From positions 1-29,285 of IMG/VR virus record IMGVR_UViG_3300025010_000649: DNA of 29,285 bases; one strand, written 5' to 3'. The number at the start of each line of letters is the position of its first letter. The first letter of the stretch is position 1. The notes beneath the pieces were generated by a model. The model was not told the origin of the DNA, did not search any database, and worked only from the letters and a program-made list of their open reading frames with translations. Source of the DNA: a virus. A program made the position numbers and the translations under genes. Below, piece after piece: positions 7,115-16,190 of this stretch.

Positions 7115-7638
7115 CAATCGGAATTAACGAAGGAACAGCCACAAATTTAAAATCTACTACAGACACAGGCGAAGAAATAAGCCACGTAAGACCCGATGGC
7201 GGCACTGTTGGTGTTGTAAGTAATTTAACCAATGGTACTGTTAGGGTTTCAGTAGGCACGGTAACTACAGGTTCTTTAACGGATATAGCCAACTTACATG
7301 CGGGCACGATTCTTACAATCGGCCAAAGACACGCAGACGCTTTTGCAACCGTGGTTTCAACAGGAACAAACACTCTCGGAACAATCAGGGCAGGGGTGGC
7401 AGGATCAGCAATATATGTTACCGACCTTGTAATATCGGCGGGTTCTGCAACTAATGTGGAAATAGCATCAGGGGGAACTTCGACTGGAATTTTAGGAACA
7501 CTTTACTTGGCTGCAAATGGCGGGGCTGTAATGAATTTTACAACACCAATAAGGACGGCTTCGGGTTCTGCATTAGTCTATAAACAATCTGCGGCGGTCT
7601 CTCCTTTAAGTATAACCTGCGGGGGTTATATTGACTGA
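7111..7638 (+). CDS. Beta-rich virion-type protein (decoration or fibre-like)
   Basis: This 175-residue protein consists almost entirely of Gly, Thr, Val, Ser, Ala and Ile in repeating beta-strand patterns. It includes NLTNGTVRVSVGTVTTGSL, and a second half (from about LVISAGSATNVEIASGG) that looks like a compact beta-sandwich. No catalytic or membrane feature is visible. It overlaps the preceding small gene by an ATGA junction and belongs to the same block of virion-like genes. A head-decoration or receptor-contacting role is plausible but not shown. Confidence 0.6.
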   Translation: MTIGINEGTATNLKSTTDTGEEISHVRPDGGTVGVVSNLTNGTVRVSVGTVTTGSLTDIANLHAGTILTIGQRHADAFATVVSTGTNTLGTIRAGVAGSAIYVTDLVISAGSATNVEIASGGTSTGILGTLYLAANGGAVMNFTTPIRTASGSALVYKQSAAVSPLSITCGGYID

Positions 7639-7660
7639 AATTTGGGTTATATAGAATAAT

Positions 7661-8596
7661 ATGTTTGATAAACGTTTTTTTATAGACAATCAAAGATTTC
7701 TACTTTTCTTTGCTAATACTCAATATGGTAAAAGCATCTTAGGTCACGGGCTGGATCATATTGATTTAATTCTTCCAAATGCCGTATTTCAAAAACTAGA
7801 CAAAAATACTTATAAAGCAGAGTTCAGGACACACGATAAATACTCCAAAAGGCTCTTTTGCGAATACAAACCGATTTGGAAAGCATTTCATTGGTTTGAT
7901 ATGGTTGTTGCAAATGTATTTATTCCAAGATTAAATTTAGGATTTGATTCATTAGAAGTTAACCCCAATGCCGATCCAGAAAGTACGTCTGTTGATGGCA
8001 GAGCCTTTAGAGACGCTGTTGACGAAGCGTGGGCAACTATACACGATTCTACCGGAACCGGCGCGCAAGACAGTGGTGGCCAAATTCAACATATATACTT
8101 AAGATCAAGTACAACTTCAAACCAATGGGGAAACTTATATCGAAGTTTTTATTTATTTGACACATCACCTTTGAGCGCAGGCGCAAGTATAAGTGCAGCA
8201 ACATTAAGTGTTTGGGTTGCTTCTGTTACATCACAATTTGGGGGTGCAATGGGAATTGTCACTACAAATCCGGCATCAAATACCGCGCTTGCGGCGGGGG
8301 ATTACACCACTTTTGGAAGCGTAAGGCAGGCAAGCGATATCACCATCACAAGTTTAACGACCAGCGCATATAATGATTGGGCTCTGAATGCCACCGGATT
8401 AGGAAATATAAGTAAAACAAGTATAACCAAGTTTGGTTCAAGGACAAGTTTCGATATTGACAATTCCCCTCCAGCTTGGGCTTCTGCTCAAGACAGTGGC
8501 GTTACGGCCGATTATGCGGAAGGAACTAATGATCCTAAATTAGTAGTTACTTATACGGTGGGCACACCCTTTGATTTAACGAGTAAATATTGGTAA
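7661..8596 (+). CDS. Virion protein with a DNRLRE-like C-terminal domain
   Basis: The 311-residue protein has two parts. Residues 1-105 are aromatic-rich and of unknown fold. Residues about 125-305 resemble the DNRLRE-type beta-sandwich, with RSFYLFDTSPLSAGASI followed by SAATLSVWVASV, a central YTTFGSVR, and a late YAEGTNDPKLVVTYTVG strand. Domains of this type are common in surface-exposed or virion-tail proteins and may bind glycan or other proteins. TTGACT lies at 7631-7636 upstream, but no well-spaced -10 box follows, so I do not call a promoter. It is probably a tail-tip, fibre or head surface protein. Confidence 0.6.
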   Translation: MFDKRFFIDNQRFLLFFANTQYGKSILGHGLDHIDLILPNAVFQKLDKNTYKAEFRTHDKYSKRLFCEYKPIWKAFHWFDMVVANVFIPRLNLGFDSLEVNPNADPESTSVDGRAFRDAVDEAWATIHDSTGTGAQDSGGQIQHIYLRSSTTSNQWGNLYRSFYLFDTSPLSAGASISAATLSVWVASVTSQFGGAMGIVTTNPASNTALAAGDYTTFGSVRQASDITITSLTTSAYNDWALNATGLGNISKTSITKFGSRTSFDIDNSPPAWASAQDSGVTADYAEGTNDPKLVVTYTVGTPFDLTSKYW

Positions 8597-8599
8597 ACC

Positions 8600-9109
8600 A
8601 TGTCGTTTAAAAAAGGAAAACTAAATATAAATTGGAAGGGCGGTAAGCCAAATTGTTTAGATTGTGGAAAAAAATTAGCAAGTAGACAATCTAAAAGATG
8701 TAATTCTTGTGGACAAAAAGGTAAGAACAATTCTGGTAAGGGGAAAAATAGTCATAAGTGGAAGGGTGAAAATGCTAGATATGAAACAAAACACCAATGG
8801 CTATACAACAATTTTGGACAACCAAACTTTTGTGAAGCATGTGGAGCAGATAATGCGTCGATATTTGATTGGGCTAATATAAGTGGGGAATATAAAAGAG
8901 ATAAAAAAGACTGGATAAGATTATGTAGGATGTGTCACTGGAAGTATGACAATAAAACAAAGTTATATTCTTATATGGGAATACAAGATGGTTTGACTAA
9001 CTGGTCAAAATATTTCGGTATTAAAAGAAGCACACTATATATGAGAGTAGAAAAATATAATTGGGACATGGGAAAAGCATTACATACATCAGTGGAAGGG
9101 GGGAATTAA
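8600..9109 (+). CDS. Free-standing HNH-type endonuclease with zinc-finger N-terminus (paralogue 1)
   Basis: This 169-residue protein starts with a four-Cys zinc ribbon (CLDC near 19-22, CNSC near 34-37), then a Lys-rich segment. The core contains FCEACG, FDWANISGEYKRDKKDW and LCRMCH, matching the Cys-x-x-Cys and Cys-x-x-Cys-His pattern of HNH-like nucleases, and ends with WSKYFGIKRSTLYMRV, a helix-turn-helix-like tail. It shares this core with the genes at 14808 and 16183. It is wedged between two virion genes with no visible ribosome-binding site. It probably acts as a selfish homing nuclease rather than in virion assembly. Confidence 0.8.
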   Translation: MSFKKGKLNINWKGGKPNCLDCGKKLASRQSKRCNSCGQKGKNNSGKGKNSHKWKGENARYETKHQWLYNNFGQPNFCEACGADNASIFDWANISGEYKRDKKDWIRLCRMCHWKYDNKTKLYSYMGIQDGLTNWSKYFGIKRSTLYMRVEKYNWDMGKALHTSVEGGN

Positions 9110-9110
9110 T

Positions 9111-10235
9111 TTGTCACTCATTAGAAGCAGAAATTTATTACACTTAAATATTCCTTACACCCGCCTTCGGGAAACTGAAGCGGCGGGCACTACTTCATTG
9201 CGAGTACAAAACACCGAAGGATTAACTACAGGTTGGGGTATTCAAATAGGCGGTGTCGGACACGAACAAACTGAGGTTGTAATAGGTACTAACTCAAATG
9301 GAACGACAATAACTTCACCCGCAACTACTTACGAACACCCTGAAGATACTCCTATCTACTTTATTAAATACAATCAAGTAGTTTTTGAAAGAAGCACGGC
9401 AGGTACTACGGGCACGGCAACCCCAATGACTAATGGCACAGTTACTTATCAACCTAATGATTTCTTTACAGTATTCGATGACACAAGTGGATCTTCTACT
9501 TACGGATATAGGACTTATTTCAGAAATTCGGTTTTAGCAGTCAATTCAACTGAAAGTGATTGGACTACTTTTGCGGGACATGACTTTTATTCACTTGGAA
9601 AAATGCGCGACAGAATGAAAAGAAAACTTTGGAACTCAACTTACTTAGAAGATCAGGACATAGACGATTGGATAAACGAATGTAAAGACAAAATGGCCAA
9701 TAAAGTAACCTCGGCCAATGAGGATTACACAATGGGTACGGTTAATGTGGGTTTCGGAACTGATGGACTTGGAACTATCACACAAGCGGACTTTACTTTT
9801 CCAAGACGTGTTTGGATAACTTATAACGGATCGGATAAATTTGTATCGACTAAATTCGGAATAAATGATATTACGCCTAATCAAATCTATTCAAGTTCGC
9901 ATCCATATCATGCTTGGATTGATAACAATGTATTTGTAGTTGAACCCGAAGGTCCGGGAACTGCTGAGATCGTTTATCAAAGATTTGGTACAACAATGGT
10001 AAACGATACGGATATTTTACCAGTGCCAATGAGAAGCTATACGGATATATTTGTTGACTATTGTAAAAGTCAGGCTAAAAGCAAGGACGGCAAAGAAGAA
10101 GAAGCACAGATTATTTTACAAAGAGTTGGAACAGCGGTTGATGATTTCGCACTTAATATTGCGCCAAGAGATCGCACGGGCGTAACACTTGTCGATTTGG
10201 TCGAGCCTGTACAGGGCGATTCATTCGGGTTTTAA
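9111..10235 (+). CDS. Probable head-tail adaptor/connector protein
   Basis: This 374-residue protein starts at TTG 9111 after a GGAAGGGGGGAA ribosome-binding stretch. The N-terminal third is beta-rich and repetitive. The middle contains KMRDRMKRKLWNSTYLEDQDIDDWINEC (about 164-191), a helical segment like that found in phage adaptor proteins at the head-tail junction. Later beta-rich parts include VFVVEPEGPGTAEIVYQRFG. The position just before the tail-tube-like gene fits a podovirus connector complex. The family is not certain, and a tail-completion or neck protein is an alternative. Confidence 0.55.
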   Translation: MSLIRSRNLLHLNIPYTRLRETEAAGTTSLRVQNTEGLTTGWGIQIGGVGHEQTEVVIGTNSNGTTITSPATTYEHPEDTPIYFIKYNQVVFERSTAGTTGTATPMTNGTVTYQPNDFFTVFDDTSGSSTYGYRTYFRNSVLAVNSTESDWTTFAGHDFYSLGKMRDRMKRKLWNSTYLEDQDIDDWINECKDKMANKVTSANEDYTMGTVNVGFGTDGLGTITQADFTFPRRVWITYNGSDKFVSTKFGINDITPNQIYSSSHPYHAWIDNNVFVVEPEGPGTAEIVYQRFGTTMVNDTDILPVPMRSYTDIFVDYCKSQAKSKDGKEEEAQIILQRVGTAVDDFALNIAPRDRTGVTLVDLVEPVQGDSFGF

Positions 10236-10236
10236 T

Positions 10237-11634
10237 ATGCCAATTTTACGCCAATTCAATATACCAGCGCTCCAATTGAAGTTGAGCCCTCTTGCGCAAC
10301 CAGAAGGCGGGATACTTCATGCATTAAATGTCAAAAGAGACGTAATCGGAGGTTTCAAAAAAAGATCAGGCTATACTACACTTTTATCGGCAATTGATAA
10401 CGGCCAGATAAATAGTTTGTGGAGTTGGCAGCAAAACGACGGAGGTGTTTTTCTTTACAGATCGTCGGGGTCTATTCTTTACCATTCTATTGCGGGAACG
10501 GGTGCTTGGACTATATCTGGTAACGGAACAATTACTTCGGGGAGCCAGGTTCATCACGGAGTAACCGCAGACACTATGCTTGTAAGCCAACACGGGGGCA
10601 CTACAAGACATACCACAAATGGTACGGGATTTACAGATACAACAGGTGCGCCAACTGAGGCTTTGGGATTTGAGGAGTATCAGGGCAGAATATGGGCACT
10701 AGGTACCGCAAGTAATGCTTTTTTCAGTGAAGTTGGAACACCTACTACATGGACAGCAACAGATGATTTAAATGTACCAGGCGCAGGCAGGCTAAATTCA
10801 ATTTTTAAAGCAAGTGATAGGCTAATATTTGGCAAGACTTCAGGCAAAATGTTCAGGTATGACGGATTTAGTTTGGTTGATTTATCCACAAATTTGTCTC
10901 CAAGCTCACCATTTTCGACGGGCGAAGTTGAAGGATATAAATTATATCTTACAAGGCAGGGCTATTATGGTTATGGAGGCGGTTTTCCTGAAATTATCTC
11001 AAACCCATTAGAAAGACTTGTTTACAATAGTTTGGGTTCAGGAATACCGGGCGCCAGATTTGATGACGCACCGGGAATTGTTTACAAATATGATTATCTT
11101 AATTCAATAGTGGGTACGATAACTGATAATCTAATAGGTGAAACTTACGCAAATCCAACCTTTAAATATGATTATCAATTAGACGAATGGAGTGTATGGA
11201 AATTTAATAACCATCCTACGGCGTTAGGAACTTATGAGGATGCGGGTGGAAATGAACAACTTATCTGGGGTGATTTAAACGGACAGGCGTATCAGTTTTC
11301 GGGAACAGCAACAAGCGATAACGGGGCGGCAATTCCAAGCGGTTTAGTAGGTTTTATTCATGGAGGTAGTTTGGAAGAAAAAGACTGGAAGTATATAAGA
11401 GGATTATTTAATCCCGGATGCCGTGCGATGATTAGCTTTGCGATAAGCGATACTTTTACACCAAGAACGCTTAACTGGAAAGATATAGGTGATGCGGTAG
11501 ACGGAGTTGTTGAGTATCGTTTTCCTTCAGGCACACGAGGAATATTCTTATTCTGGAAGATATATGAGAGTAGCCGCGACCAGCCATGGGAATTTTATGG
11601 TTTTGAAGTTGAGGTTGAACTTGTATCGCATTAA
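10237..11634 (+). CDS. Propeller-like tail tube/nozzle protein
   Basis: This 465-residue protein starts at ATG 10237, directly after the preceding stop. An upstream in-frame ATG at 10189 would overlap that gene by 47 bases and is less likely. It opens with FNIPALQLKLSPLAQPEGG and LNVKRDVIGGFKKRSGYTTLL, as seen in phage tail-tube B or nozzle proteins that begin with a short list-like region. Repeated blades such as IWALGTASNAFFSEVGTPTTW follow, indicating a beta-propeller. The C-terminus is a beta domain (WEFYGFEVEVELVSH). It is consistent with T7 gp12-like tail proteins, which is a family-level guess from layout and pattern. Confidence 0.65.
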   Translation: MPILRQFNIPALQLKLSPLAQPEGGILHALNVKRDVIGGFKKRSGYTTLLSAIDNGQINSLWSWQQNDGGVFLYRSSGSILYHSIAGTGAWTISGNGTITSGSQVHHGVTADTMLVSQHGGTTRHTTNGTGFTDTTGAPTEALGFEEYQGRIWALGTASNAFFSEVGTPTTWTATDDLNVPGAGRLNSIFKASDRLIFGKTSGKMFRYDGFSLVDLSTNLSPSSPFSTGEVEGYKLYLTRQGYYGYGGGFPEIISNPLERLVYNSLGSGIPGARFDDAPGIVYKYDYLNSIVGTITDNLIGETYANPTFKYDYQLDEWSVWKFNNHPTALGTYEDAGGNEQLIWGDLNGQAYQFSGTATSDNGAAIPSGLVGFIHGGSLEEKDWKYIRGLFNPGCRAMISFAISDTFTPRTLNWKDIGDAVDGVVEYRFPSGTRGIFLFWKIYESSRDQPWEFYGFEVEVELVSH

Positions 11635-11635
11635 T

Positions 11636-12136
11636 ATGGACTATTCACACCTAAACTTAAATTCAAGGATGCAAAAAGTCGGAAGTTTACCTGAGAGAGT
11701 TAAATTTACCGACTCGGTGAGTTTCGAGTCTTTATTCGAGCCGAGGTCGAAATCTTTAAGAGCAAGTAGTTTTGTGCAAAATTCAGGAGTTGGAACGGCA
11801 AGTGGTTCATTTGATACTGCCACTTCGGTAACGATTACAGCAAGATACACAAACGAAAATCAGGGTGGACTTAGAACTTTTGGGATTCCTTTTATCGCAG
11901 TTTATACGGGAACTACGGCGGTTGCTAATAATCAAATTTATCCGAGATTTGGGACAATAGCTAATGATCTGTACTCAATTCATTCAGGATTTGATTACCG
12001 TGGGTGGAATGGAGTTGATACGGTTTTTAGAATTAATATAGAAAACAATTCGGGAACAACAAGTTCAATTTATGCGGAAGTACAATGGAAAAAGGCCAAT
12101 TATTTGGGAGAGACTGAAGCATTATCAGGTACATGA
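11636..12136 (+). CDS. Virion-associated protein of unknown function
   Basis: This 166-residue protein starts at ATG 11636, one base after the preceding stop, matching the same TAATATG junction used at 10235. It begins with a short helical part (SHLNLNSRMQKVGSLPERV) and continues as a beta-sandwich with Thr/Ser-rich strands such as VTITARYTNENQGGLRTFG and TVFRINIENNSGTTSSIYAEV. No catalytic residues are evident. It lies between the tail-tube-like gene and the ejection-like genes. A tail or neck surface protein is plausible. Confidence 0.55.
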   Translation: MDYSHLNLNSRMQKVGSLPERVKFTDSVSFESLFEPRSKSLRASSFVQNSGVGTASGSFDTATSVTITARYTNENQGGLRTFGIPFIAVYTGTTAVANNQIYPRFGTIANDLYSIHSGFDYRGWNGVDTVFRINIENNSGTTSSIYAEVQWKKANYLGETEALSGT

Positions 12137-12351
12137 GAAAAAAAATAGTTATTAAATATAAAGATGGAAAAGTATTTTTAAATGATGGAATCGGTATGCG
12201 TATTAATAATCTAAAACCAGAAATAGAAATAGATGTATCGGAAGATGAATTTCAAAAGATAAAAAACAATCCCAAAGAAATTGATAAATTGACTAAAGAC
12301 AAAAAAAATATTAACATAAAGACATCGGATATATTCGACAATAGTGAATAA
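12133..12351 (+). CDS. Small charged protein of unknown function
   Basis: This 72-residue protein overlaps the previous gene by four bases (ATGA). It is rich in Lys, Asp, Glu and Ile, with short strands at the start (KIVIKYKDGKVFLNDG) and a predicted helix near SEDEFQKIKNN. It is followed directly by an intrinsic terminator, so it closes the first virion transcript. Small size, charge and position suggest an assembly or accessory virion protein. No family was recognised. Confidence 0.5.
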   Translation: MRKKIVIKYKDGKVFLNDGIGMRINNLKPEIEIDVSEDEFQKIKNNPKEIDKLTKDKKNINIKTSDIFDNSE

Positions 12352-12352
12352 G

Positions 12353-12378
12353 AGGCACACATAATGTGTGTCTTTTTT
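12353..12378 (+). terminator. Intrinsic terminator between virion transcripts
   Basis: AGGCACACA (12353-12361) pairs with TGTGTGTCT (12365-12373) around a three-base loop with one G-U pair, followed by a T-run to 12378. The next gene's ATG at 12385 is only six bases beyond it and has no visible ribosome-binding site. The gene after it is therefore probably reached by partial readthrough. Confidence 0.88.
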
Positions 12379-12384
12379 ATTTAA

Positions 12385-13257
12385 ATGCCACAATATTACA
12401 ACTTACCTGAACAGTATGGGGGAATGAACCTGTACGATATTCAAAATAAAACGGGTCAACCTTTCAGAGCCGATGTTCTAGCTGGTTTTCTTGGTGTTGA
12501 CCCAAGACAAGCCTTAACTTCGGGGCAGAGCTTTAGTTATTCAAGGAATGATCCGAGAAGTGCAGAACAGCAAGCGCTACAAAAACTATTTACTCCGGGT
12601 ATTGCTCCCGAAGTCAAAGCAGCGCAGGACTTCGCAGCACAGCAACAGCAAACATTACAAGGCGCTAAAACTGAGGCGGTTGGTACACTTGAAAGCGGTA
12701 AGGCACCACTTAAACAAAGATACGATGATATTATAGCGAGTATTAAGGGGACGGCAGACGTGAGAAGGGAAGAAATAGGCGCTGCCACAGCTGAAAGTTT
12801 TGGCAAACGTGGGATTCCTTTAACTTCAGGAATTTACGGCCAGGAGTTACAAAAAGGTTACAGGCCTGTAGATGTAGCACAAGCCAGCTCACTAGCGGGT
12901 GTTGGTTTACAAGAGCAACAGGGAATGAATGAAATTAATAGTGCGATAGCCAGTATTCAATCGACTACAGGCCTTAATCAAGTACAGGCGGCAATACAAC
13001 TATACCAAATCGGCCAACAAGCACAACAATTTGGCCTTACATTTGAAGAGGGTATAAGACAATTCAACGAATCACTTAAACAGGAAAGAGAATTATCTCA
13101 GCCACAACAACAGCAAGATCCTTTCGCACAATATAAAGTTTTGGGTGAAGGTCAATCTATTTTTGACCTAAGCACGCTTCAGAATTTGTTTAAGAACCCT
13201 AAGACTTATAAAGGAACAAGCGGTGGCGGTGGATTTAATGAAGGTGATTACGACTAA
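12385..13257 (+). CDS. Gln-rich probable internal virion (ejection) protein
   Basis: This 290-residue protein is very rich in Gln and Ala with long helical segments, for example AEQQALQKLF, the AAQQQQTLQ region and IQLYQIGQQAQQFG. It ends in a Gly-rich tail (SGGGGFNEGDYD). Phage internal virion and ejection proteins are often long, helical and Gln/Ala-rich, and this gene sits between the tail-tube-like gene and the lysis genes, where podoviruses place them. It has no membrane helix and no enzyme motif. The call rests on composition and order, so a scaffold or tail-fibre shaft is an alternative. Confidence 0.5.
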   Translation: MPQYYNLPEQYGGMNLYDIQNKTGQPFRADVLAGFLGVDPRQALTSGQSFSYSRNDPRSAEQQALQKLFTPGIAPEVKAAQDFAAQQQQTLQGAKTEAVGTLESGKAPLKQRYDDIIASIKGTADVRREEIGAATAESFGKRGIPLTSGIYGQELQKGYRPVDVAQASSLAGVGLQEQQGMNEINSAIASIQSTTGLNQVQAAIQLYQIGQQAQQFGLTFEEGIRQFNESLKQERELSQPQQQQDPFAQYKVLGEGQSIFDLSTLQNLFKNPKTYKGTSGGGGFNEGDYD

Positions 13258-13259
13258 TT

Positions 13260-14678
13260 ATGGAACCAATACCTATTCAATTCACAAACAAAAAGACAGG
13301 GCAGGTGCTTAAGTTCAATACCCCACAGGAGGCATTGGACTACGGATTTAGTCCGGAAAAAGTACAATCTAAACTTGAAGCCACGAAAAAGGTACAGACG
13401 ACAGTAGAAACAGGTGACCCTTTTGCTTTTGAGACACAACAGGCAGTTTCCCTGCAACAAGCAAAGGCCGCAGCAGAAGAGGAGACATCCAGAATGTCAG
13501 CCCAAAAAGAAAAGGCAACAACAATTGGTCTAGTAGACACTATTCTTGAAAGGGATACGGGTGCAATAACTGGTGTGCGAAATCCTTTTAAATATCTAAC
13601 CGGAGAAAATCAGTACACCAAAAATTTAGTAGATCAATTAACTTCCAGTTTGTCGGTAGATGCGAGAGAGAAGATGAAAGGGACGGGGCAAATATCCGAC
13701 TTTGAGTCTAAATTATTAGCAAAGTCTGTTTCTGCTCTAAACACAAATTTATCAAATAAAGATTTTCAAACAGAACTAAACAGAATTAGAAATATATTAA
13801 GTGATAAAGAAGCAGATGCAGGATTAGAAGAAGGTGGGGGAAAGGGGATAATTGAAAGTTTATTGTCTCCTCTAATAACTACAGCCGGAAACGTCGGTGC
13901 TTTAGGACAAGTTGGGCTGTCAAGTTTAGTGGGTAAGTTTAATCCACAAGCTGGTGCACAATTAGCTCAAGAAGGACGGGGTGTTATTGGAGGGGAACTT
14001 GCCAAGAGACAAAGAATGGCTTCAGAGCAACCACTTCAAGCGGTTGGTGAACAAGCTGGTGCTTCTGCGGAACTAGCACTGCCCAAACTATTAGGTATGG
14101 CTGGTAGAGTTCCTGCGGTAGCGAAAGCAACCGGTGCAGTTAAAGGTGTAGCAGGTAGAGCAGTACCAAGCACAATTAAAAACATTCTTAATCCGATTGG
14201 GGCACTTGGTGAATCAAGAACTGCTGCCGGTGCTACGGCTGAAGCGGGTGGTAAGGCATTATCTAACGATAAAATTCTCAAAGGTGTTACAGAAAAAATA
14301 GCCAAGTCCGGTATTACAGAAAGCAAAAAGAAAGCCGCTATTCAAATAGCCGAAAACGCTTTTAAGAAAGGTGGCAAGACAGGAATACAAGAATCTATTG
14401 GCGAGTTTTCAAACGCCGTGGGTTATACAAAAGGGGGTTCAGCTCTGCGCTCTGCGGAAGGACAATATGCAGTCGCTCTTAGGAACACGCTTAAAGAAAT
14501 ATGGCAAAAGGAATCTCCGGAAGTTTTAAAGATAACAGGACAAATGGCAAAGACATTCCAAGTACAAAAAGGTGTTGGGAAAACATTAAGGAATGTTGGT
14601 GCTTTAGCAGGAGGAATAGGTGGGGCTCTTTATTTAAAAGATTTGCTATCGGGTAGAGGTAGGAGTGATAATGATTAA
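13260..14678 (+). CDS. Large Gly/Ala-rich probable ejection or internal virion protein
   Basis: This 472-residue protein begins with a short soluble segment (IPIQFTNKKTGQVLKFNT) and continues as amphipathic helices. The middle (about 195-330) is Gly/Ala-rich and hydrophobic, including SLLSPLITTAGNVGALGQVGL, as expected of proteins that enter or cross membranes during DNA ejection. The end contains a hydrophobic segment, VGALAGGIGGALYLKDLL. It follows the Gln-rich gene by only two bases. The gene is followed by 129 bases without a supported gene before the next HNH endonuclease. The role is inferred from composition and position. Confidence 0.5.
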   Translation: MEPIPIQFTNKKTGQVLKFNTPQEALDYGFSPEKVQSKLEATKKVQTTVETGDPFAFETQQAVSLQQAKAAAEEETSRMSAQKEKATTIGLVDTILERDTGAITGVRNPFKYLTGENQYTKNLVDQLTSSLSVDAREKMKGTGQISDFESKLLAKSVSALNTNLSNKDFQTELNRIRNILSDKEADAGLEEGGGKGIIESLLSPLITTAGNVGALGQVGLSSLVGKFNPQAGAQLAQEGRGVIGGELAKRQRMASEQPLQAVGEQAGASAELALPKLLGMAGRVPAVAKATGAVKGVAGRAVPSTIKNILNPIGALGESRTAAGATAEAGGKALSNDKILKGVTEKIAKSGITESKKKAAIQIAENAFKKGGKTGIQESIGEFSNAVGYTKGGSALRSAEGQYAVALRNTLKEIWQKESPEVLKITGQMAKTFQVQKGVGKTLRNVGALAGGIGGALYLKDLLSGRGRSDND

Positions 14679-14807
14679 AGCAACCTATTTCTATAAATCT
14701 TTATTCCTGTGTAAATATGATAAGCAATATAAAACACCCAAGAGATAATCACAGACATTATTAGAATAAAAGCTATCCATAACATACCCATATTATAACT
14801 CAATCGT
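14679..14807 (+). other. AT-rich gap, possible weak promoter only
   Basis: This stretch has no supported ORF. A -10-like TATAAC (14794-14799) lies eight bases before the next ATG, but no matching -35 is visible at normal spacing. No strong hairpin was seen. Confidence 0.35.
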
Positions 14808-15218
14808 ATGAATAATTCAAAAAAATTTGTGCTAATAACAGGTGAAAAGAATGTTAACTGGAAAGGTAAAAATGTTGGCTATGGTACATTACATAAATGG
14901 GTTGAAAGAAGGCTCGGAATATCGGGTACTTGTGAAGGTTGTGATAAAAGAAAATTAAGCGGCCATCAAATACATTGGGCAAACTTATCCGGAAAGTATA
15001 AAAGAGATACAAACGATTGGAAAAGGCTTTGTGCTTCTTGTCATGCTTTACATGACGGCCGAAGTAAAAAAATTTACTACAAAGGTATTGAAGATTCTCC
15101 ATCTAATTGGTCTAAGTTTTTGAAAATGAAAAGACGCATCCTTTGTTCAAGAATCTATAAATACAATTGGGACATAGAAAAAGCCTTTTTTACACCGATA
15201 AGAACCCATAATTATTAA
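14808..15218 (+). CDS. Free-standing HNH-type endonuclease (paralogue 2)
   Basis: This 136-residue protein lacks the N-terminal zinc ribbon of its paralogue at 8600 but keeps the core: CEGCDKRK, HWANLSGKYKRDTNDW and LCASCHALH, then WSKFLKMKRRILCSRI as a DNA-binding tail. The Cys-x-x-Cys and Cys-x-x-Cys-His pattern and the WANLSGKYKRD block are the same as in the genes at 8600 and 16183. It lies between the ejection-like gene and the XhlA-like gene. The ATG has no obvious ribosome-binding site. It is probably a selfish homing nuclease. Confidence 0.78.
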   Translation: MNNSKKFVLITGEKNVNWKGKNVGYGTLHKWVERRLGISGTCEGCDKRKLSGHQIHWANLSGKYKRDTNDWKRLCASCHALHDGRSKKIYYKGIEDSPSNWSKFLKMKRRILCSRIYKYNWDIEKAFFTPIRTHNY

Positions 15219-15234
15219 AAATCAAGTTTTACCA

Positions 15235-15555
15235 ATGACTATGCCGAAAAATCAAATAAGACAGATAAGAAGCGATCACGACACGCTTGTGCGCTTAGAC
15301 GAAAAGTTTAATTTATTTACGCAACAATACGCTCTTGATATGAAAGAGCTTAAAGACGGAATGTTTGTGAGAATAATAACTTTAGAAAACAAAGTTGACT
15401 TAATAGAGCTTTCGCACTCGGGGTTTGACCCACAAAAAACGGTACAGGAGTTTTTGGTTTGGAAAGACAGACTAAGAATAGTAAGTTGGTTATTAGCGCC
15501 GATTTATATAGCAGTAATAGGCCTTATTGTAGATAGGTTTTTTGGAATGTTTTAA
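15235..15555 (+). CDS. XhlA-like membrane protein of the lysis module
   Basis: This 106-residue protein has a long N-terminal coiled-coil-like helix (about 10-65, with IRQIRSDHDTLVRLDEKF and MFVRIITLENKVDLIEL). It ends in a single membrane segment, IVSWLLAPIYIAVIGLIVDRF (about 82-102). This layout matches XhlA/holin-associated proteins found next to phage endolysins. It overlaps the lysin start by one base (TAATG). A holin accessory or membrane anchor is likely; a spanin-like function is an alternative but no lipobox is seen. Confidence 0.6.
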   Translation: MTMPKNQIRQIRSDHDTLVRLDEKFNLFTQQYALDMKELKDGMFVRIITLENKVDLIELSHSGFDPQKTVQEFLVWKDRLRIVSWLLAPIYIAVIGLIVDRFFGMF

Positions 15556-16190
15556 TGACAAGACAACAATTAAGTAAAAGGGTTGACGACTTTATAAAAA
15601 AGTATTCGGGTAAAACCAAAGGCTACCCGATAGACTCTAGTTTTAATGGAGAGTGCCTTTCTATTGTCAAACTCTATATTCAAGAAGTGTTTGGAATTAA
15701 CGCCCCTCCAAGCGGCTCTAATTCAGCTTACGGCTATTGGGCAAACTTTCCCAGCCCGTTACCGACAATATTTAACAAAGTACAAAATACCCTTATGGGA
15801 GTTCCTAGAAAGGGCGACATACCTATTTGGAATACAAGTGCTGGAGGAGGGTTCGGACATATTGCGATATTTACTTCAGGTGATGTAAACGCTTTTACCA
15901 GCTTTGACCAGAATTGGAATGGCAGACAAGCACACCTGCAACCTCATGATTATACGAACATAGTTGGTTGGTTAGAGCCAAAGTTAGACAAAAATGCTAC
16001 AATTCCACCAGAAGAAGATATGCCAATTAATGACCAAACTTTGATTCACATAGGTGGCGACTTTGGGATTTTAGAAGTACAGGCGATACGTTCTTTACTT
16101 TCTGATATGAAAAGAGATTTAGATAATACAAAAAAGGAACTCCAGGAAATAAAAAATGAAATTGATTTGATTTACAAAGACCATGTGTAA
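15555..16190 (+). CDS. CHAP-domain endolysin
   Basis: This 211-residue protein has an N-terminal CHAP domain. The catalytic Cys is Cys34 in NGECLSIVKLYIQEVFG, and the catalytic His is His102 in FGHIAIFTSG, followed by FDQNWNG. CHAP enzymes cleave peptidoglycan as amidases or peptidases. The last roughly 55 residues leave the CHAP fold and become a coiled-coil-like tail, VQAIRSLLSDMKRDL onward. That tail overlaps the HNH gene at 16183 by eight bases. A closely similar segment starts the protein at 16697, so the lysin's original C-terminal tail may have been cut by the endonuclease insertion. Confidence 0.88.
   Translation: MTRQQLSKRVDDFIKKYSGKTKGYPIDSSFNGECLSIVKLYIQEVFGINAPPSGSNSAYGYWANFPSPLPTIFNKVQNTLMGVPRKGDIPIWNTSAGGGFGHIAIFTSGDVNAFTSFDQNWNGRQAHLQPHDYTNIVGWLEPKLDKNATIPPEEDMPINDQTLIHIGGDFGILEVQAIRSLLSDMKRDLDNTKKELQEIKNEIDLIYKDHV

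Noticed and set aside
7631-7660. Promoter before the gene at 7661
   Set aside because: TTGACT overlaps the preceding stop, but no -10 box is at suitable spacing.
9160-9187. GC-rich hairpin in the adaptor gene
   Set aside because: CCCGCC pairs with GGCGGG, but it lies inside coding sequence with no T-run and can be explained by codons.
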